From positions 27,014,039 to 27,078,038 of the forward strand of contig CM037472.1 in the NCBI GenBank assembly GCA_021014325.1: a stretch of 64,000 bases of DNA, given 5' to 3'. Of this stretch, positions 21,901 to 33,300 are shown in pieces. The DNA is from Plazaster borealis. Lineage: Eukaryota; Echinodermata; Asteroidea; Forcipulatida; Labidiasteridae. Numbering within the stretch: the stretch's first letter is position 1; each line of letters opens with the position of its first letter. Both the position numbers and the translations under genes were made by a program. The notes under the pieces are model-generated. The model was not told the origin of the DNA. It did no database searches and worked only from the letters and a program-made list of their open reading frames with translations.

Positions 21901-24085
21901 TGCAATGATGGAATTTCCAGCTTTCAGTAACCCCTGGAGTTATAAACTTCAAGGAACTTCGGAGAACAGTTTCAACAGTGGTTCAAAGAGCATGATTTAG
22001 TTTTATCTGTGGAAATAATTACTGCATCAGGAATACATGAACAATCTAATATCGGGACTCAAATCCGCACTCTGCTGACCAGAAACACCAGAGCTTGAGT
22101 CCAGTGCGCTTGACCGCTCGGCCATAACACACCATGATGTCAATCAAAAGTGGTCAATTCTGTGCATGACATACTTACCAACTGTTGAAGCATCAAAACC
22201 CAAGGGTGCTTTCTTGATGAACAATATGATGGTGTCTCCAAATCCTTTGATGTAGAGATAAAATAAAGGAAACATTGGCAGTGTCACTATATGCAACGCT
22301 ACCTCAGTTCTTACTGGCCATGATATTTCGGCCTTGTGAAAAGTATGACAATTTTATTGGGTAAAAAAGTCGACCTATAATTAATATTGGCTTATATATA
22401 CTTTTTAAACGTCAGACTCTCTGTACAACCTTGGAAATCTTGGAAAATTTGGACAGCCCTGTATTAACAATTTTGATGATTTTTCTGAGGGCACAAAACA
22501 ATTCGGATTTCAAATTAAAGTAGGAAGAATATCATGCCTGTTTTACACTGCGCACATTTACACTTTTGTACTTTCTCTTTCTGACGTGAAAATGGATTCA
22601 AACTAGCCACCGGTGACTAATACGATAAATACAAAAATTGAATAAAAAAATTGCTGAATTTTTCCTCCAAAAGCTTGTGGGATGTTAACAATTAGAACTG
22701 TAGCTCTATATGTAATCTTTAACAGTGGTGTATAATTATAACCCGTTTATGAGAAGTAAACCATTTGTTTTTAAATAAAAAAACCTCAGCACATGATGCA
22801 AAATTGCCAAAAAAGAGTCAAGTTTAAAGGGTGAAATGAATTTCATTTTCATGTTATTATTAAACCAGAGTGTTGTGAACTTTGTTTGCCCTTCACCAAT
22901 TGAGTTTAAAAGCACTGCACACTAGGGTTGGGACATTTTACCGATTTACCATTAACCGTAAAAAAATGCTGAAATACATTTCCAAACTGCCGTAATGGTT
23001 GAACAAAGCCGACAGTAAAACAAATTAAATACATAAAATTTAAAAGAAACTAAATAAAAGCTGACAGTCAAAAAAATAAAAAAATAATTGGACCTTCCTT
23101 TTCAAGAAAAAGTTAGCCCCAGATGCTAAAACACAAGTAGCGTACCTTCTCCAACAAGCTGCAGAATGAAGAGACAGAATATCAGCAGAATGATTTGTAT
23201 CCTCCCATAGTGTTCTCTTCTCTTAGTGAGAACCCTAAGGGCGCTCTTCACATTCTCAAAGCGTACCAGCTCCTGGCAAATACCCTTTGGTGTGTCATCT
23301 GGTCTTCCTAGCTCACTTTCTACTTGACTGTCAATGTCATCAACGAGCACCCTACTATCCAGAGCACTGACTGCAGCCGTGCTGGACTCCCGCAACCACA
23401 ACACCGTGTAGAGAGCTACCGCCACATTACAAGCGATGTAATAACCAAAGACTGCAATGTAGCCAGCACGGTCTATGACAACCCCACCGGTTATATGCCC
23501 AATGAAGCTACCAAGAAAAGTCATGGCTTCCAGGATTCCAAATCTCATAGTTCTGTTCCCAGCGTTCGTCACGTCCCCCAGGTAGCTGAATACAGCCGTG
23601 GTGAGGGTAGGGTAACTTCCCGATAATCCCATGAGAACAGTTGCCAAAACAATATACCACGGCGATGAAAATGTATACTTGGCAGAGAATATCATGACGA
23701 TTCCATTCAAAATGGATCCAATAGTGGGAAGAATGATAGTGACCCGTCTCCCAACTCGATCAGACCACGCACCAAAAAACAGGGTACTTGCAATCGACGA
23801 CACAGTCAAGAAAGCGTTAATAATGATCAGCCAGTTCGACACTGCCGTTTGTGTGTACTTTTCCATATCACTATGATGGCTAAGATCTTGACAGGCTGCG
23901 GTATTGTTGTATTCAATCTGGCAGAGTTTGAGATACATCAGCTGTATGAGGGCGCTGTACTGAAGGAAACTACCCAGCATGTAAAGCAGCATGACTGGCT
24001 CTACTGTCAGATACTGGCGGGTTTGGTGACAGAACCACCAGAAGGCATTGCCCACTTTTCGTGGGCAGGATGTAACGTCTGCCAT
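18981..24085 (-). CDS. Major facilitator transporter, SLC46 family
   Basis: Coding exons in reading order are 24085-23146, 22286-22179, 21799-21626, 20395-20312 and 19144-18981. All junctions are GT-AG and in phase 1, giving 489 residues. TM1 is near residues 28-52 and follows the family's EP pair (29-30). The TM1-TM2 loop has a glycosylation sequon NNT (60-62) and cysteines. MFS motif A is GAWSDRVGRR (105-114). A long hydrophilic loop (about 233-292) splits the two six-helix halves, and exons 2-5 code for the second half. In SLC46A1 (proton-coupled folate transporter) the motif-A Asp and Arg are known to matter, and both are present. SLC46A3 is a lysosomal exporter. Which paralogue this is cannot be decided here, so substrate is open. 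The start at 24085 is preferred because a clear acceptor (CTAACCCAG) lies 18 bases upstream, making the longer open frame to 24151 intronic. The terminal TAA lies inside a consensus donor. Confidence 0.9.
19311..19650. mobile_element. Hairpin foldback family, copy C, in SLC46 intron
   Basis: TAGTAAACTTGCGGGTACAA is mirrored by TTGTACCCGCAAGTTTACTA at the other end. The arms carry GGCTCTGAAAAGAGCC and CAGTATACTCTGCTCGTCTTC, homologous to copies A, B and D. The centre is longer than in copy B and the arms differ at several sites. Confidence 0.82.
19749..20105 (-). mobile_element. tRNA-Leu-type SINE, minus strand, in SLC46 intron
   Basis: Read on the minus strand it starts GGGTGTCGTGGCCGAGCGG, has B box GGTTCGAATCCCGG, then CACTTGTGTCCTTGAGCAAG. 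It ends in GCGCTATATAAGAACTTG and a TTA repeat. The head is well kept; the body differs from the 7785 copy, so it is a sister subfamily. Confidence 0.85.
20636..20802 (+). repeat. CAGGCCT-ended dispersed repeat, copy 1
   Basis: The body has TTACACGGAGGCCATGGAGG, CTTGGCCTTGGTGCCCCTTC and GGCCTTGCCCTCTCAAAG. Similar copies are at 29921, 32293, 36131, 44445 and 57256. The ends CAGGCCTTGAATTA and TGAAATTTCAGGCCTG in other copies form short terminal inverted repeats. Confidence 0.75.
20945..20990. repeat. Short ACAGAT hexanucleotide array
   Basis: About five units of ACAGAT/ACAGGT lie near 20957-20988 in the SLC46 intron. Confidence 0.6.
22046..22135 (-). mobile_element. tRNA-Leu-type SINE head fragment
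   Basis: The minus strand reads TGGCCGAGCGGTCAAGCGC, a CTCAAGCTC anticodon-loop region and GCGGATTTGAGTCCCG. Only the tRNA-like head remains. It lies between SLC46 coding exons 2 and 3. Confidence 0.7.
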
Positions 24086-24103
24086 GATGGTGCTTAGTAG
24101 TAT
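24086..24103 (-). other. 5' untranslated end of the SLC46-type first coding exon
   Basis: Eighteen leader bases lie between a splice acceptor with a pyrimidine tract (minus strand, AG at 24105-24104) and the start codon at 24085. At least one noncoding leader exon must therefore lie at higher coordinates. A candidate donor, GTGAGT, is seen on the minus strand near 28774, but no link can be shown. Confidence 0.55.
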
Positions 24104-24173
24104 CTGGGTTAGAAGGAGAGAGAAAAAACGTGAAAACATAATCATGAACAATGCAATGGAGCAAAGTCTTTCC

Positions 24174-24363
24174 TTAAGCCCGGTTCATACTTCCTGCGAA
24201 TGCGAATGCGAAGTGAATTTGATGTGAATTTGACGTCACAACTCTGTTTGCACTGCGAATATTCGCAAGAGTTGCCCACAGCTCACCTCTTGCGAATTAT
24301 TTGTTGCGAATTTGTGACGTCAATATTCGCTTCGCATTCGCAGGAAGTATGAACCGGGCTTTA
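24174..24363. mobile_element. TTAAGCCCGGTTC MITE, 190 bases
   Basis: TTAAGCCCGGTTCATACTTC and GAAGTATGAACCGGGCTTTA are almost perfect inverted ends, followed by CTGCGAATGCGAATGCGAAG mirrored on the right. It sits 70 bases upstream of the SLC46 leader acceptor, in the presumed leader intron. Confidence 0.88.
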
Positions 24364-25160
24364 CTCGCAGGCCTGCATACTCGGAGCTATGAGTAAGACA
24401 AAAACCACTGGGCATAACTATAAAATAACTATAAAATAAAGTTTCCTCTGTGACTTATTACTTGATTTTGTCATTAAAAATTACCTTTATGAATAAAGTT
24501 ACAAAATGGACATCTCCATTTATGAACCTCTTAAAAATGGAATCTTATCAAAGACTTTCCCCAGTTTGATAGAACCTAACTAAGTCTTTAAAAAAAAGCA
24601 AATTTTAAAGGGGTTTTAGTGCGGGAATAAAAGAGTAGCAACGAGGTCTTATAACTTAAACAGCCATTTGCGGGTCGTGGCTGTGCAATATAAGGACCGA
24701 GCTGAAGGCGAGGTCACTTATCACATGGCCAAGACCCTGCAGTGCAAGGTTTTAAACGGCCGTTTAAGGACGAGTCACAACTCTTTTAGTCCCATTGCAT
24801 TCATAAATGCCCTTTTTGTTAAAAAGCGTAATAATGTGGGAAAATCTGTAAACTTTTCCAATTTGTAAATTTCCAGTTTCTATCCTCAGTCACTGACTGA
24901 GTTTATGACTATATGAGTCAGGCTAGGCTCCATTTCGCGAAGCAATGCAACGCGCAACGCTCAACATATTTTCAGTTAAACTAGAAATGGGCACACCACC
25001 CCACACTGTAGAAACCAACCATGCCCACCAAATTTCCTGCCCACCAAGTAACCGTGCATGCATGCTGTTCAGTTTGCATCATGTGTGATGTTGCACTTGC
25101 ATGGCCATGGACTATGGTCATGGTGGTGCATGATGATATCAATACCATTATTGTGGGAAA
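24364..25160. other. Divergent intergenic or leader-intron DNA
   Basis: Nothing recognisable beyond short chance open frames. Confidence 0.4.
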
Positions 25161-26251
25161 CCAGTCAACTCGCCCCCCAGCAAGGTCGCCCATTACAAAG
25201 TCACCCCCTTGCAAAGTCGCCCCCGACAGAGTCGCCCCCTGACAAAGTCGCCCCCGACACTGACGCCCCCTTCAAAGTCGCCTAGTGTAAAAGGTTGAGC
25301 GATGTAAAGCCATTTCACAAAGTGAGGGCGCTATTGAGAATTTTGAAACAACTTATTCAGGTAATTTCTATGATAGATTCTGTAGGAGATCCACTCTGTA
25401 TGCTGGCGTAACAATAATACAACGTTTGTGACTCTAATTCACTAAACAGTGTCACGTTAAACATATAGAGCTGGAAATAAGGTAAAGTGGCGTATCTTTC
25501 TAACATACACCACTTTCTCAAATTTTCAACATGCCCCCCCCCAAAAAAAACACGTTGCATTAATTGGTACAAAGGAAATGTTTATTGGGTTGAATTAAAT
25601 TGAATTGAATGGATTGACTTGGGTATGCTGTGTGATGAAGTGCATTAATTGAACATTTTGTGACATCGGAGTTATTGCCATAGTCTCTGATGATAGTGAT
25701 GATCTTCCAACGCCGCATTTCAAATCGCCGCTGCCCCACTCCAGTCAGTAGAATCATCCCAGCATCATCGCAACATTACAAAGCATATGGCTGGCCGACC
25801 CCCCCCCCCACCCCCCATGGGTCCCAATGATCCCTTCACACTCTGTGGGTGCCGCGCCTTTGTTTAATACTAATTATAGCAAGCAGCCCGGAGGGGCGTG
25901 TCAGTAAAGTTAAAACTTACACCGCTTAGATTGTTGTCCAAGTGACACTACAATACAAAGCTTGTGACTCTAATTCACAAAACGAACAACAATTTTTGCG
26001 TGAATCTAAATCGTTAAAGGGTGCCCACACTTTGAGAAATCACTCAGGTCAGGGCGACTTTGATTTGAAGGGGGCGACTTTGATTTGAAGGGGGCAACTG
26101 TGTCGAGGGGTGAATTTGTCAGGCAGGCCAGGGGCGACTCTGTCGGGGGGGGGGGGGGGTGAATTTGTGAAAGGCGACTTTGAGAGGGGGCGAGTTTGTA
26201 TGTGAGGGGCGACTTTGCTAGGGGCGACTTTTGCTGGGGCGAATTGACTGG
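25161..26251. mobile_element. 1.1 kb element with inverted GTCGCCCC subterminal repeats
   Basis: The left end CCAGTCAACTCGCCCC matches the inverted right end GGGGCGAATTGACTGG. Inside each end are arrays of CAAAGTCGCCCCC-type units: 25164-25283 in one sense and 26051-26250 in the other. A direct repeat of about 28 bases (TTGTGACTCTAATTCAC core) occurs near 25414 and 25951. No protein is recognised, so it is probably non-autonomous. Confidence 0.65.
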
Positions 26252-26736
26252 CAGTGGCATTCATGGTGGTTGTGTCACTGTCCAGTGTCAGTCTGTCATG
26301 TCTGTCAGCAGTGTCAGTTGGTCAGTGGATGTCAGTGATGCGACACCTCCGATCCCCACCCCGAAAATATACCAAATTCACAAAAAGACAGTGTCTGCAG
26401 TCTGTGTTCTGAGTAAAATGTTAAGTCGCTTTTTAAGATTTAACAACGATTACCTTCACATAGAACCTAGAATAGAATAAACTCTGTCAGCATCGACCAC
26501 CCCCAATAACCTTAAATGTATCAGTTGGTCAGTGGATATACACACCGTACCAAAAGAAATTTAGGTTTTGAATGAAGTGCGCCCTCTCTGTCCGTGATTC
26601 CTTTTCACGGAGTTGTACCCATTCAAATCTCATGACATTTGAACGAACTATTGAATTGGTACCAGGCTAAATCATGGGGCAGAGTCGCGCGCGCGTTGAT
26701 TAAAGTTGAAAACTTCATACACAAAACTTCATAAAC

Positions 26737-26880
26737 TAAGGCCGCATCCGAAATGCCGACTACAGCTACGGCTACGGCTGTTGCTAAGGGTGTTGCTAAG
26801 GACGTCCTATTCTTCAACGCATGATGACGCGGAAATCTAGCCGTAGCCGTAGCTGTAGCCGCCAATTCGGACACGGCCTA
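26737..26880. mobile_element. GGCCG-TCCGAA MITE, copy 1
   Basis: The ends TAAGGCCGCATCCGAAATGC and CCAATTCGGACACGGCCTA are inverted, each followed by CTACGGCTACGGCT-type words. The core GCATGATGACGCGGAAATCT is shared with 60514-60654. Confidence 0.85.
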
Positions 26881-26887
26881 ATTTATT

Positions 26888-27213
26888 TTAATAGACAGTC
26901 TTATGATATGGAAAGGTTTGCGGTGACACCATGTACATGTAATAATCTCTCTATGTGAGTTGGGGGTGGTTCTGAAAAGAACCGTTGGTTTCAACTCGAC
27001 GTTTCGATCAGTATGCTCTGATCGTCTTCTTTTTTTCTCCAGAAGACGATCAGAGCATACTGATCGAAACGTCGAGTTGAAACCAACGGTTCTTTTCAGA
27101 ACCACCCCCAACTCACATAGAGAGATTATTACATGTACATGGTGTCACCGCAAACCTTTCCATATCGTATTCCCACCATGCAAAGTTTCAAATCTTACTT
27201 AATAGACAGTCTT
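26888..27213. mobile_element. Hairpin foldback family, copy B, with 15-base target duplication and perfect arms
   Basis: TTAATAGACAGTCTT occurs at 26888-26902 and again at 27199-27213. The arms at 26905-27030 and 27041-27166 are perfect inverted repeats of 126 bases around a 10-base T/C spacer. A 3' tail follows with CACCATGCAAAGTTTCAAA at 27174-27192. Each arm has GGTTCTGAAAAGAACC and GATCAGTATGCTCTGATC, two small hairpins. Confidence 0.9.
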
Positions 27214-27959
27214 GTTCAACTAATGATTGGTATTCACGTAGAATAGCAGTGTAGAAGCGACTTCACTTAACTTGGACTTGGTTATCCAGAACCAACCAGA
27301 TCTAGCAGAGGAATCGCGGGTAAATTTATAATTTTTTCCAGACAAAAATGTTCAACTAAACTTCAAAAAGCAAAATAATGCATTACTTTTTTTTACGCAG
27401 CAGGAGGCTCGGCTGAACTTTTGTACTGACTAGTTTTAGAGCTAGGTAGAAGATTTAACCAAACAATCTGAACCAATTAAAAACATCGAAGTTTATTGGT
27501 AGGTTGTGAACAATATCGTAATGAAACCGCAGTCTCTTACCTAATACCGTTTAATAAAACATAATGTTGAATGTGGTTGTAAGATTATAATATTACCACC
27601 ACATACGAAAAGGCAAAATGCACGACTTGGAAAATGTTAGAGCGCCCTCTAGAACCGCGGTGCAATGCAATTATGCAGCTGCACCACCAGTCCATTCAGA
27701 TTTACACCGGGGCGATTTCCTTGTGACAGTTAATAACAAGAAATTCAGGGAAGAGAAATACCGATGTATAGACCTACATTTGGGAAAATAATTTCCAAAA
27801 ATAAATCATTTGAATGTCGAAAATTAATAAACAATTTGTATGCAAACACACCGAGTTTGGCAGGTGAGTCAACTGCGAATACAACACTGTGACCGATATA
27901 TGAGCATCAATATTTCCACTCTACCACATAATTTGTAATGACACAGTTATGGCACCCGG

Positions 27960-27990
<31 letters not shown>

Positions 27991-29098
27991 TGAGGGTCTT
28001 GGGGATCGTACTGATCAAGATAAAACATGAAAGGAAGTGAAGATTTTCAACGGGAAGAGCATTTGAGGAGTTCTTTAGAGGGACACTTATGGGGGCGCTG
28101 AGGAGTAAACAAAATGCCAACCTAGAATGGCATTATCTCAAAGAAAGCGTCTCAAGGTGGATTTTCTATTTATATTTTACTAAAAATAACGTAATTTCAC
28201 TACCTTTTTCTTTTCCGTTAACGCTATTGAAACAATAAATCCACTTGCCAACAAATGACATAATCTAAATGATTATTACTATGGGAATAAAGACCTCTAT
28301 ATAACCATGGGGAAAAACAAGGTCTTCAAAGTCGATCCACGGATGGCAAAAAAGTCCCGGATGCCACCCAATACACAATCACATTGGTTCCCACTCCTAT
28401 CCAATCAAAATACCCAGTCTGCGGTTTTACCCCCAATAATACAAAATAAAAAAACAGGGTGTCATTATCGTTAGCCTAGGCCCAACTGCATTGTGCGCGT
28501 GTGTATACAAAATACACGGCAATTCACTATTGTAGGCAACTCATTCACCTGTTGTGATTGTGCGCATGTTTTCAAAAGCAGGTCACGCACATCAACGCTA
28601 GGTATGCAAGGCGTCTAGCCGTTCCAAGCTGGCCAGCTTGCTGCCACAATGTTCAACGTAAGCTCGCTAATTCAGCCACCATGGTTGATGCCTCGTTGAA
28701 TTGCAGTTCACACTAAACTGAAAAATCCTACTCCAAGTTCACAAAGCGGACGGACGTACGGGGAGAGTACTCACTCGCGTTTAGCGCTCCCCACTGCCTG
28801 GGATACATTGACGACAGACCGCAGGAGTGTATGTGGCAAGTCTGGATTTTTTTATCTGCTGCACCAACCCGAGGATTTGGATGTTGAAGTTTGTTGCGTT
28901 TTCACGGGGATTCCTGCGGCAAGTATTTATCATGTTTATTGTACATTTCAACACAAGGGTTCCACACGTGGATAGTCATTACTGTTTTGTACTGGTTGTG
29001 TATTTTTGCCACAAGTTACACAGTGAGGGACAAAAGGTATTTCTATGATGAATCGGGAATTTAGCCTTTGCGGAGATAGAGGCCCTCACGGACACGCA
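27214..29098. other. Divergent intergenic region between SLC46-type and CRIM1-like genes
   Basis: No coding exon is recognised. (TG)n and (G)n runs lie at 27960-27992. Around 28740-28830 the sequence is richer in CG, with a minus-strand GTGAGT donor near 28774. A promoter or leader exon of either gene could be here, but this is not shown. Confidence 0.35.
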
Positions 29099-29283
29099 TT
29101 TTGATATTCTTCCTACTTCCTGACGATTTTTCCCCTCAGAAACATAAGGGAAATTGTTATTAAATAGCCTGAAAAGCCTATCCAAAAACTTATTAAAGTT
29201 ATACCTACCAGATGTGTATGTGTAGGTCGGCTCTTTTTCTCAAAGATTTTCCTACTTTTTTTCCAAGGACCAAATATCATACC
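29099..29283. mobile_element. MITE with CAGGCATNATATT ends, copy 3
   Basis: It has TTGATATTCTTCCTACTT on the left and CCAAGGACCAAATATCATACC on the right. The interior AAATAGCCTGAAA is shared with the copy at 9805. The terminal CAGGC bases are eroded. Confidence 0.62.
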
Positions 29284-29920
29284 GGTATTAATAAATAATA
29301 AATACAGTAAACTGAAACTTCCTGTCTGATGTACTCAATTTCTTGTTGTAGGTTGGCTTAAATCCATTTGAACATTTTTAGACTGTGTGTCACTCTTCAG
29401 AAGGTTAATCTGTGCCAAACATTTTCTCCTTGTTCACCTTTGTCAGCTGCCATCCACCCCCCCCCCCCAATTTTTTTGAGGGCCATAAAAATTGAAATAA
29501 GTGTAAAGCCTTGTCCAACGTAAATCCAAATGTTCGAGCTACACTTCTCTTTTTCAGATACAGAACTGCTTGATTAGCTGGTGGTATACCTGGTGGCCAT
29601 ACTTTGAGTTTTGGCTTTCCAGTTCAGATATTGTTAAAACTATTTATGCAAAACTTTTGATCCTATAAAACTGTCGTTATTGAATCGAGGTGACAATTAA
29701 TTTGCTCAAAATGACTGACACAAAATTACTTTTTTGAACAAAAATTATGTTAGTTTTAGTTATCAACTTGGATAATAAGTTTATTTAAAGTTGATTTAAC
29801 TGTGTATGACAAAATTTGTTTTAAGCAGAAGTACTTTGATAGGCCTATATTTAGAAGAAAAACAACATTGGCTTTTTGTAAGTAAATGACAAAAAATAAA
29901 GATTTTGTCATTTTTAGGTT

Positions 29921-30024
29921 GAAAGGGCACTACTTCCATTGGAAAATCTTTAAGTCTATCGGAAAGTTTTGAAGAGACATGAAGGCCAAGACCAAGGGGC
30001 AACGTGTTATTCCAGACAGGCCTG
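29921..30024 (-). repeat. CAGGCCT-ended dispersed repeat, copy 2 (diverged)
   Basis: The minus strand has CAGGCCTGTCTGGAATAACA, CTTGGTCTTGGCCTTCATG and GGAAGTAGTGCCCTTTC. It ends about 315 bases before the CRIM1-like start codon. Confidence 0.6.
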
Positions 30025-30339
30025 ATACATTTTAAGATTTTATTAATAATTTTATCCTGTGCATGAATTATTTCAGAATACCTCAATGATTAAATGTCTA
30101 ATGTAATATTTAAACGTAATATACAATTTATTTTCTCATCTTGTTTAAACAGGAGTAAACTGAACACACCATTTTGTCAAGATTTTCAACTTATTTTTGG
30201 GGGGGAAAATGAGTTGACTTCAAGTGTTGCCTCTGATGAAATCCTACATACAGTTTGATTAACGGCAACCACAACCAAAGTTTGAACGTTAAGTTAACCC
30301 GAACAGTCGTAAAGGAACTTTCTATAGACTGCAGCAGCT

Positions 30340-33300
30340 ATGCTGTCGTACTTTATCCTTATTCTGTGCATGGTGCTGCACATTGAAGCGCTATCCTGTG
30401 GGCCCTGCGATCCAGAAACCTGCCCATCCATCTCCTGCAGCGGTTCACAGGTACCTGGCCCATGTGGCTGCTGTACAGTCTGTGCTAAACAATTGGGAGA
30501 ATCATGTGGCGGTCAGTTCGACCTGGCTGGACGATGTGACGAGGGACTTATGTGTGCGGTCAGTCTGGAATTTGGAGAAGCTGTACCACAACAAGCGGTT
30601 GGAGTTTGTCAAGGTATCGCACTGTCATAAACCTCTTAAACTTTTACATAGTATGTAGTAAATATTATTTGCATTTTTGTAGGAATCAACTAATTTTTAG
30701 GCCCAATGTTGTTAAAGACAAAGAGTTTTCATATTTGTTAACAATTTGGATTGAAAGAAATTGAACCAGAAAGATATTTGCCAATGACGTTTGTCACAGT
30801 TTAAAAAAAATTGTTTTGATATCTATGGCCTTTGGGGCAAGAATGTGCAAAACACTCCCTTTCCTGAAAAGTTCTTTTTTTTTTCTTTTTCTTTTTTAAA
30901 CTACAAATGGAAAATGCACACTGACAAGTTGACAAGCTATGTACCCAGGGTTACACAGATATCAAATAATAAACCACAAGGGAAAGTGACTGGGTAAATT
31001 TTAAATGAATTGGGGTTGAACAAAGAAAAATTGACTCGAGTTTGTTTAATGTTAGAAGAGGGGACAGTATTTTGAGTCTTACATTTTAAGGAAGCCAAGG
31101 GGAGTTGTCCAAAGACTGAAGAGGCTAATGCAATGTTCTTGGCCTTGGTGCTTCTTCTAAATAATATGATTCCACAGCCTTTACAATTTTGCAATCCAGG
31201 CAACTTTTGTTCTCGTGGATGGCTTTGTTCCTAATGTACAAAGTAAAACCGTTTGAACTTATGTTATATGACCTTGATTTGATATCCTTAGCCATTTTTC
31301 TCTCGAGGACATTCACAACTACCTTTGAATCCAAACATAATGGTTACTGTTGATAATGTTGGTATTTCTTTACATTCTAAAATGTATGTTCTCTATATTT
31401 GGTACCTAAATATGTATGTTTGACTTTTCCATAAACAGCATGACCAAACATTAACATACACCCTTAAAACAACATTTCATGCCATCTTGATACAACATGC
31501 AAGGTGTCGTGATTCTCAGTACATGTATATTCACTGTTGTTCATTCACCCTTGAAAGTAGGAAATCCGGTGTTACTCAACTCCAGTTTAATGATGAATTG
31601 CTAGTTTTAGGACTAAGTACTTTTGATGTGTACTCCCATAAACACAAAGAGTAGCAGTGACTGTTCATAATGGGTATTGCATTTTGTGCGCTAGCAACAT
31701 CATTGTCCATGTTTTAATAAGTTAACTTTTTTTGTCTTTAGATGGTTGGTGGGGGGGGGAATGGAATGTAGAATATTTCAGCTTCTTTTCTCAAGTATAT
31801 TTTCCTTTATTAAGTACCAAAGATGGGGATCTCAAAGAAGTAAGGAGTGGACCTTTTGAGTGACATTTTGGAATTCATTTTCAAGAGGCTATGTGTAATT
31901 TATTTGGCAGTTGTTTGCTGTGCTTCAATTGGTTTAACCTTGTTATTGTGGATCTTATATTGGAGGCCATTGAAGCAAATGGACAGGTGTGTTTGTGTGT
32001 GTGCATGAACTGGAGGTATGTGAAGGTTGAACAATCAAGAGATGGGCAGAAATCAGCTGACTGTTACTAATAATCATCAATTAGGCAACGTATGAAACAG
32101 GATCAGAAAAGAGAAGGCAGACAGTCAAAGAATTACCTGGTCACCACCCCCCCCTTGATACGCCCTCTCTCAATGTTTATTAAAGTCACTTTGTCTGGAT
32201 CTAGCCTAATGTTATTTTTATTTCGTGCTCAACAAGGCAACATTTAAAGTGTTGCCTTATTGAGTACGACATTGCGAGATTTGTTGGTAACACAGGCCTG
32301 GAATTTCTCATTTGAGAGGGCAAGGCCATTTTAATTTTGCAAAGGGCACATCCATTGGGAAATCTATGGGAGACTTTTGAAGGGGCACCAAGGCAGGCCA
32401 AGACCAGGGGCAACAGAGGCCATGGCCTCTGTGGCCTCTGTGTAATTCAAGGCCTGGTAACAGTTCATACTGCCACAGGTATTCTAATTCTCCCAGAGTT
32501 ACATATGTAGGCCTATTCTTTGTTATACCGCACTGTAGCTCCCATTTCAATCTATAAATATGCTAAACTTTGAGATTCAGCTTGATTTTCTATATATCTA
32601 AATTGTTATTAATATGTTTTTTCTTAATATGTTTTTTTTGGGGGGTGGGGTGGGGGAATGTGGCAAGGTTTTGCTTCTGTAAAGATGATGTCCGCTGGGT
32701 GATTTTTTAGCAGACTTTAATGTATGTAAGATGACCTTCTGGCTTCAAACATTGGGTTTGACTTTGAGACCTTTGTTACTGTAGTGTAGTGTGTGCATTT
32801 TGTTGAATCACACTTTATACAAAGACAGATACAGTTGCTTCATTAAATGAGGGGAAATGTACCCAATGTTCTTTTTGTAGGCCTACAGTGTATGTAAACA
32901 TTACTAAAGGCCATTATATCGTCACCATTTTCACAAACAGTAAGTTCATAACAAAATCTGACATTTTGGCAAATCAGTGTTTTTACACATTTTGAATGTT
33001 ATCAATAATATCAAGTTTCAACAAGTCATAAAACTTCATAGTTTTGTAATTACTTTAATTAGCACAAGGATATATCACAAGAATGTCTTGAGTTTTCATG
33101 AGCGGACAATCGTTGATTTGCTATTTTTTTACATTGAAGGAGGACATAGCGCTGACCTGGACGGTGCAAAGAATGAGTGCTCAGCCTTTTTGATAAGTTT
33201 TAAAGTTTTCACGAAAAGACAATTGTATGACCTAGATAAGTTTGAGTTTTCAGGAACTACAGCCAATTGGCGTATAAGTTTGTCTATGACAGGCTGCACA

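Noticed and set aside
24086..24151. Extra 22 residues upstream of the SLC46-type start
   Set aside because: A clear splice acceptor lies between them and the preferred start, so they would be intronic.
27005..27075. GATCGAAACGTC resembling part of a hammerhead ribozyme core
   Set aside because: The required CUGAUGA box and the three-stem layout are not present.
26878..27202. Two open frames with the same N-terminal peptide on opposite strands
   Set aside because: They are the two arms of the perfect inverted repeat, not genes.
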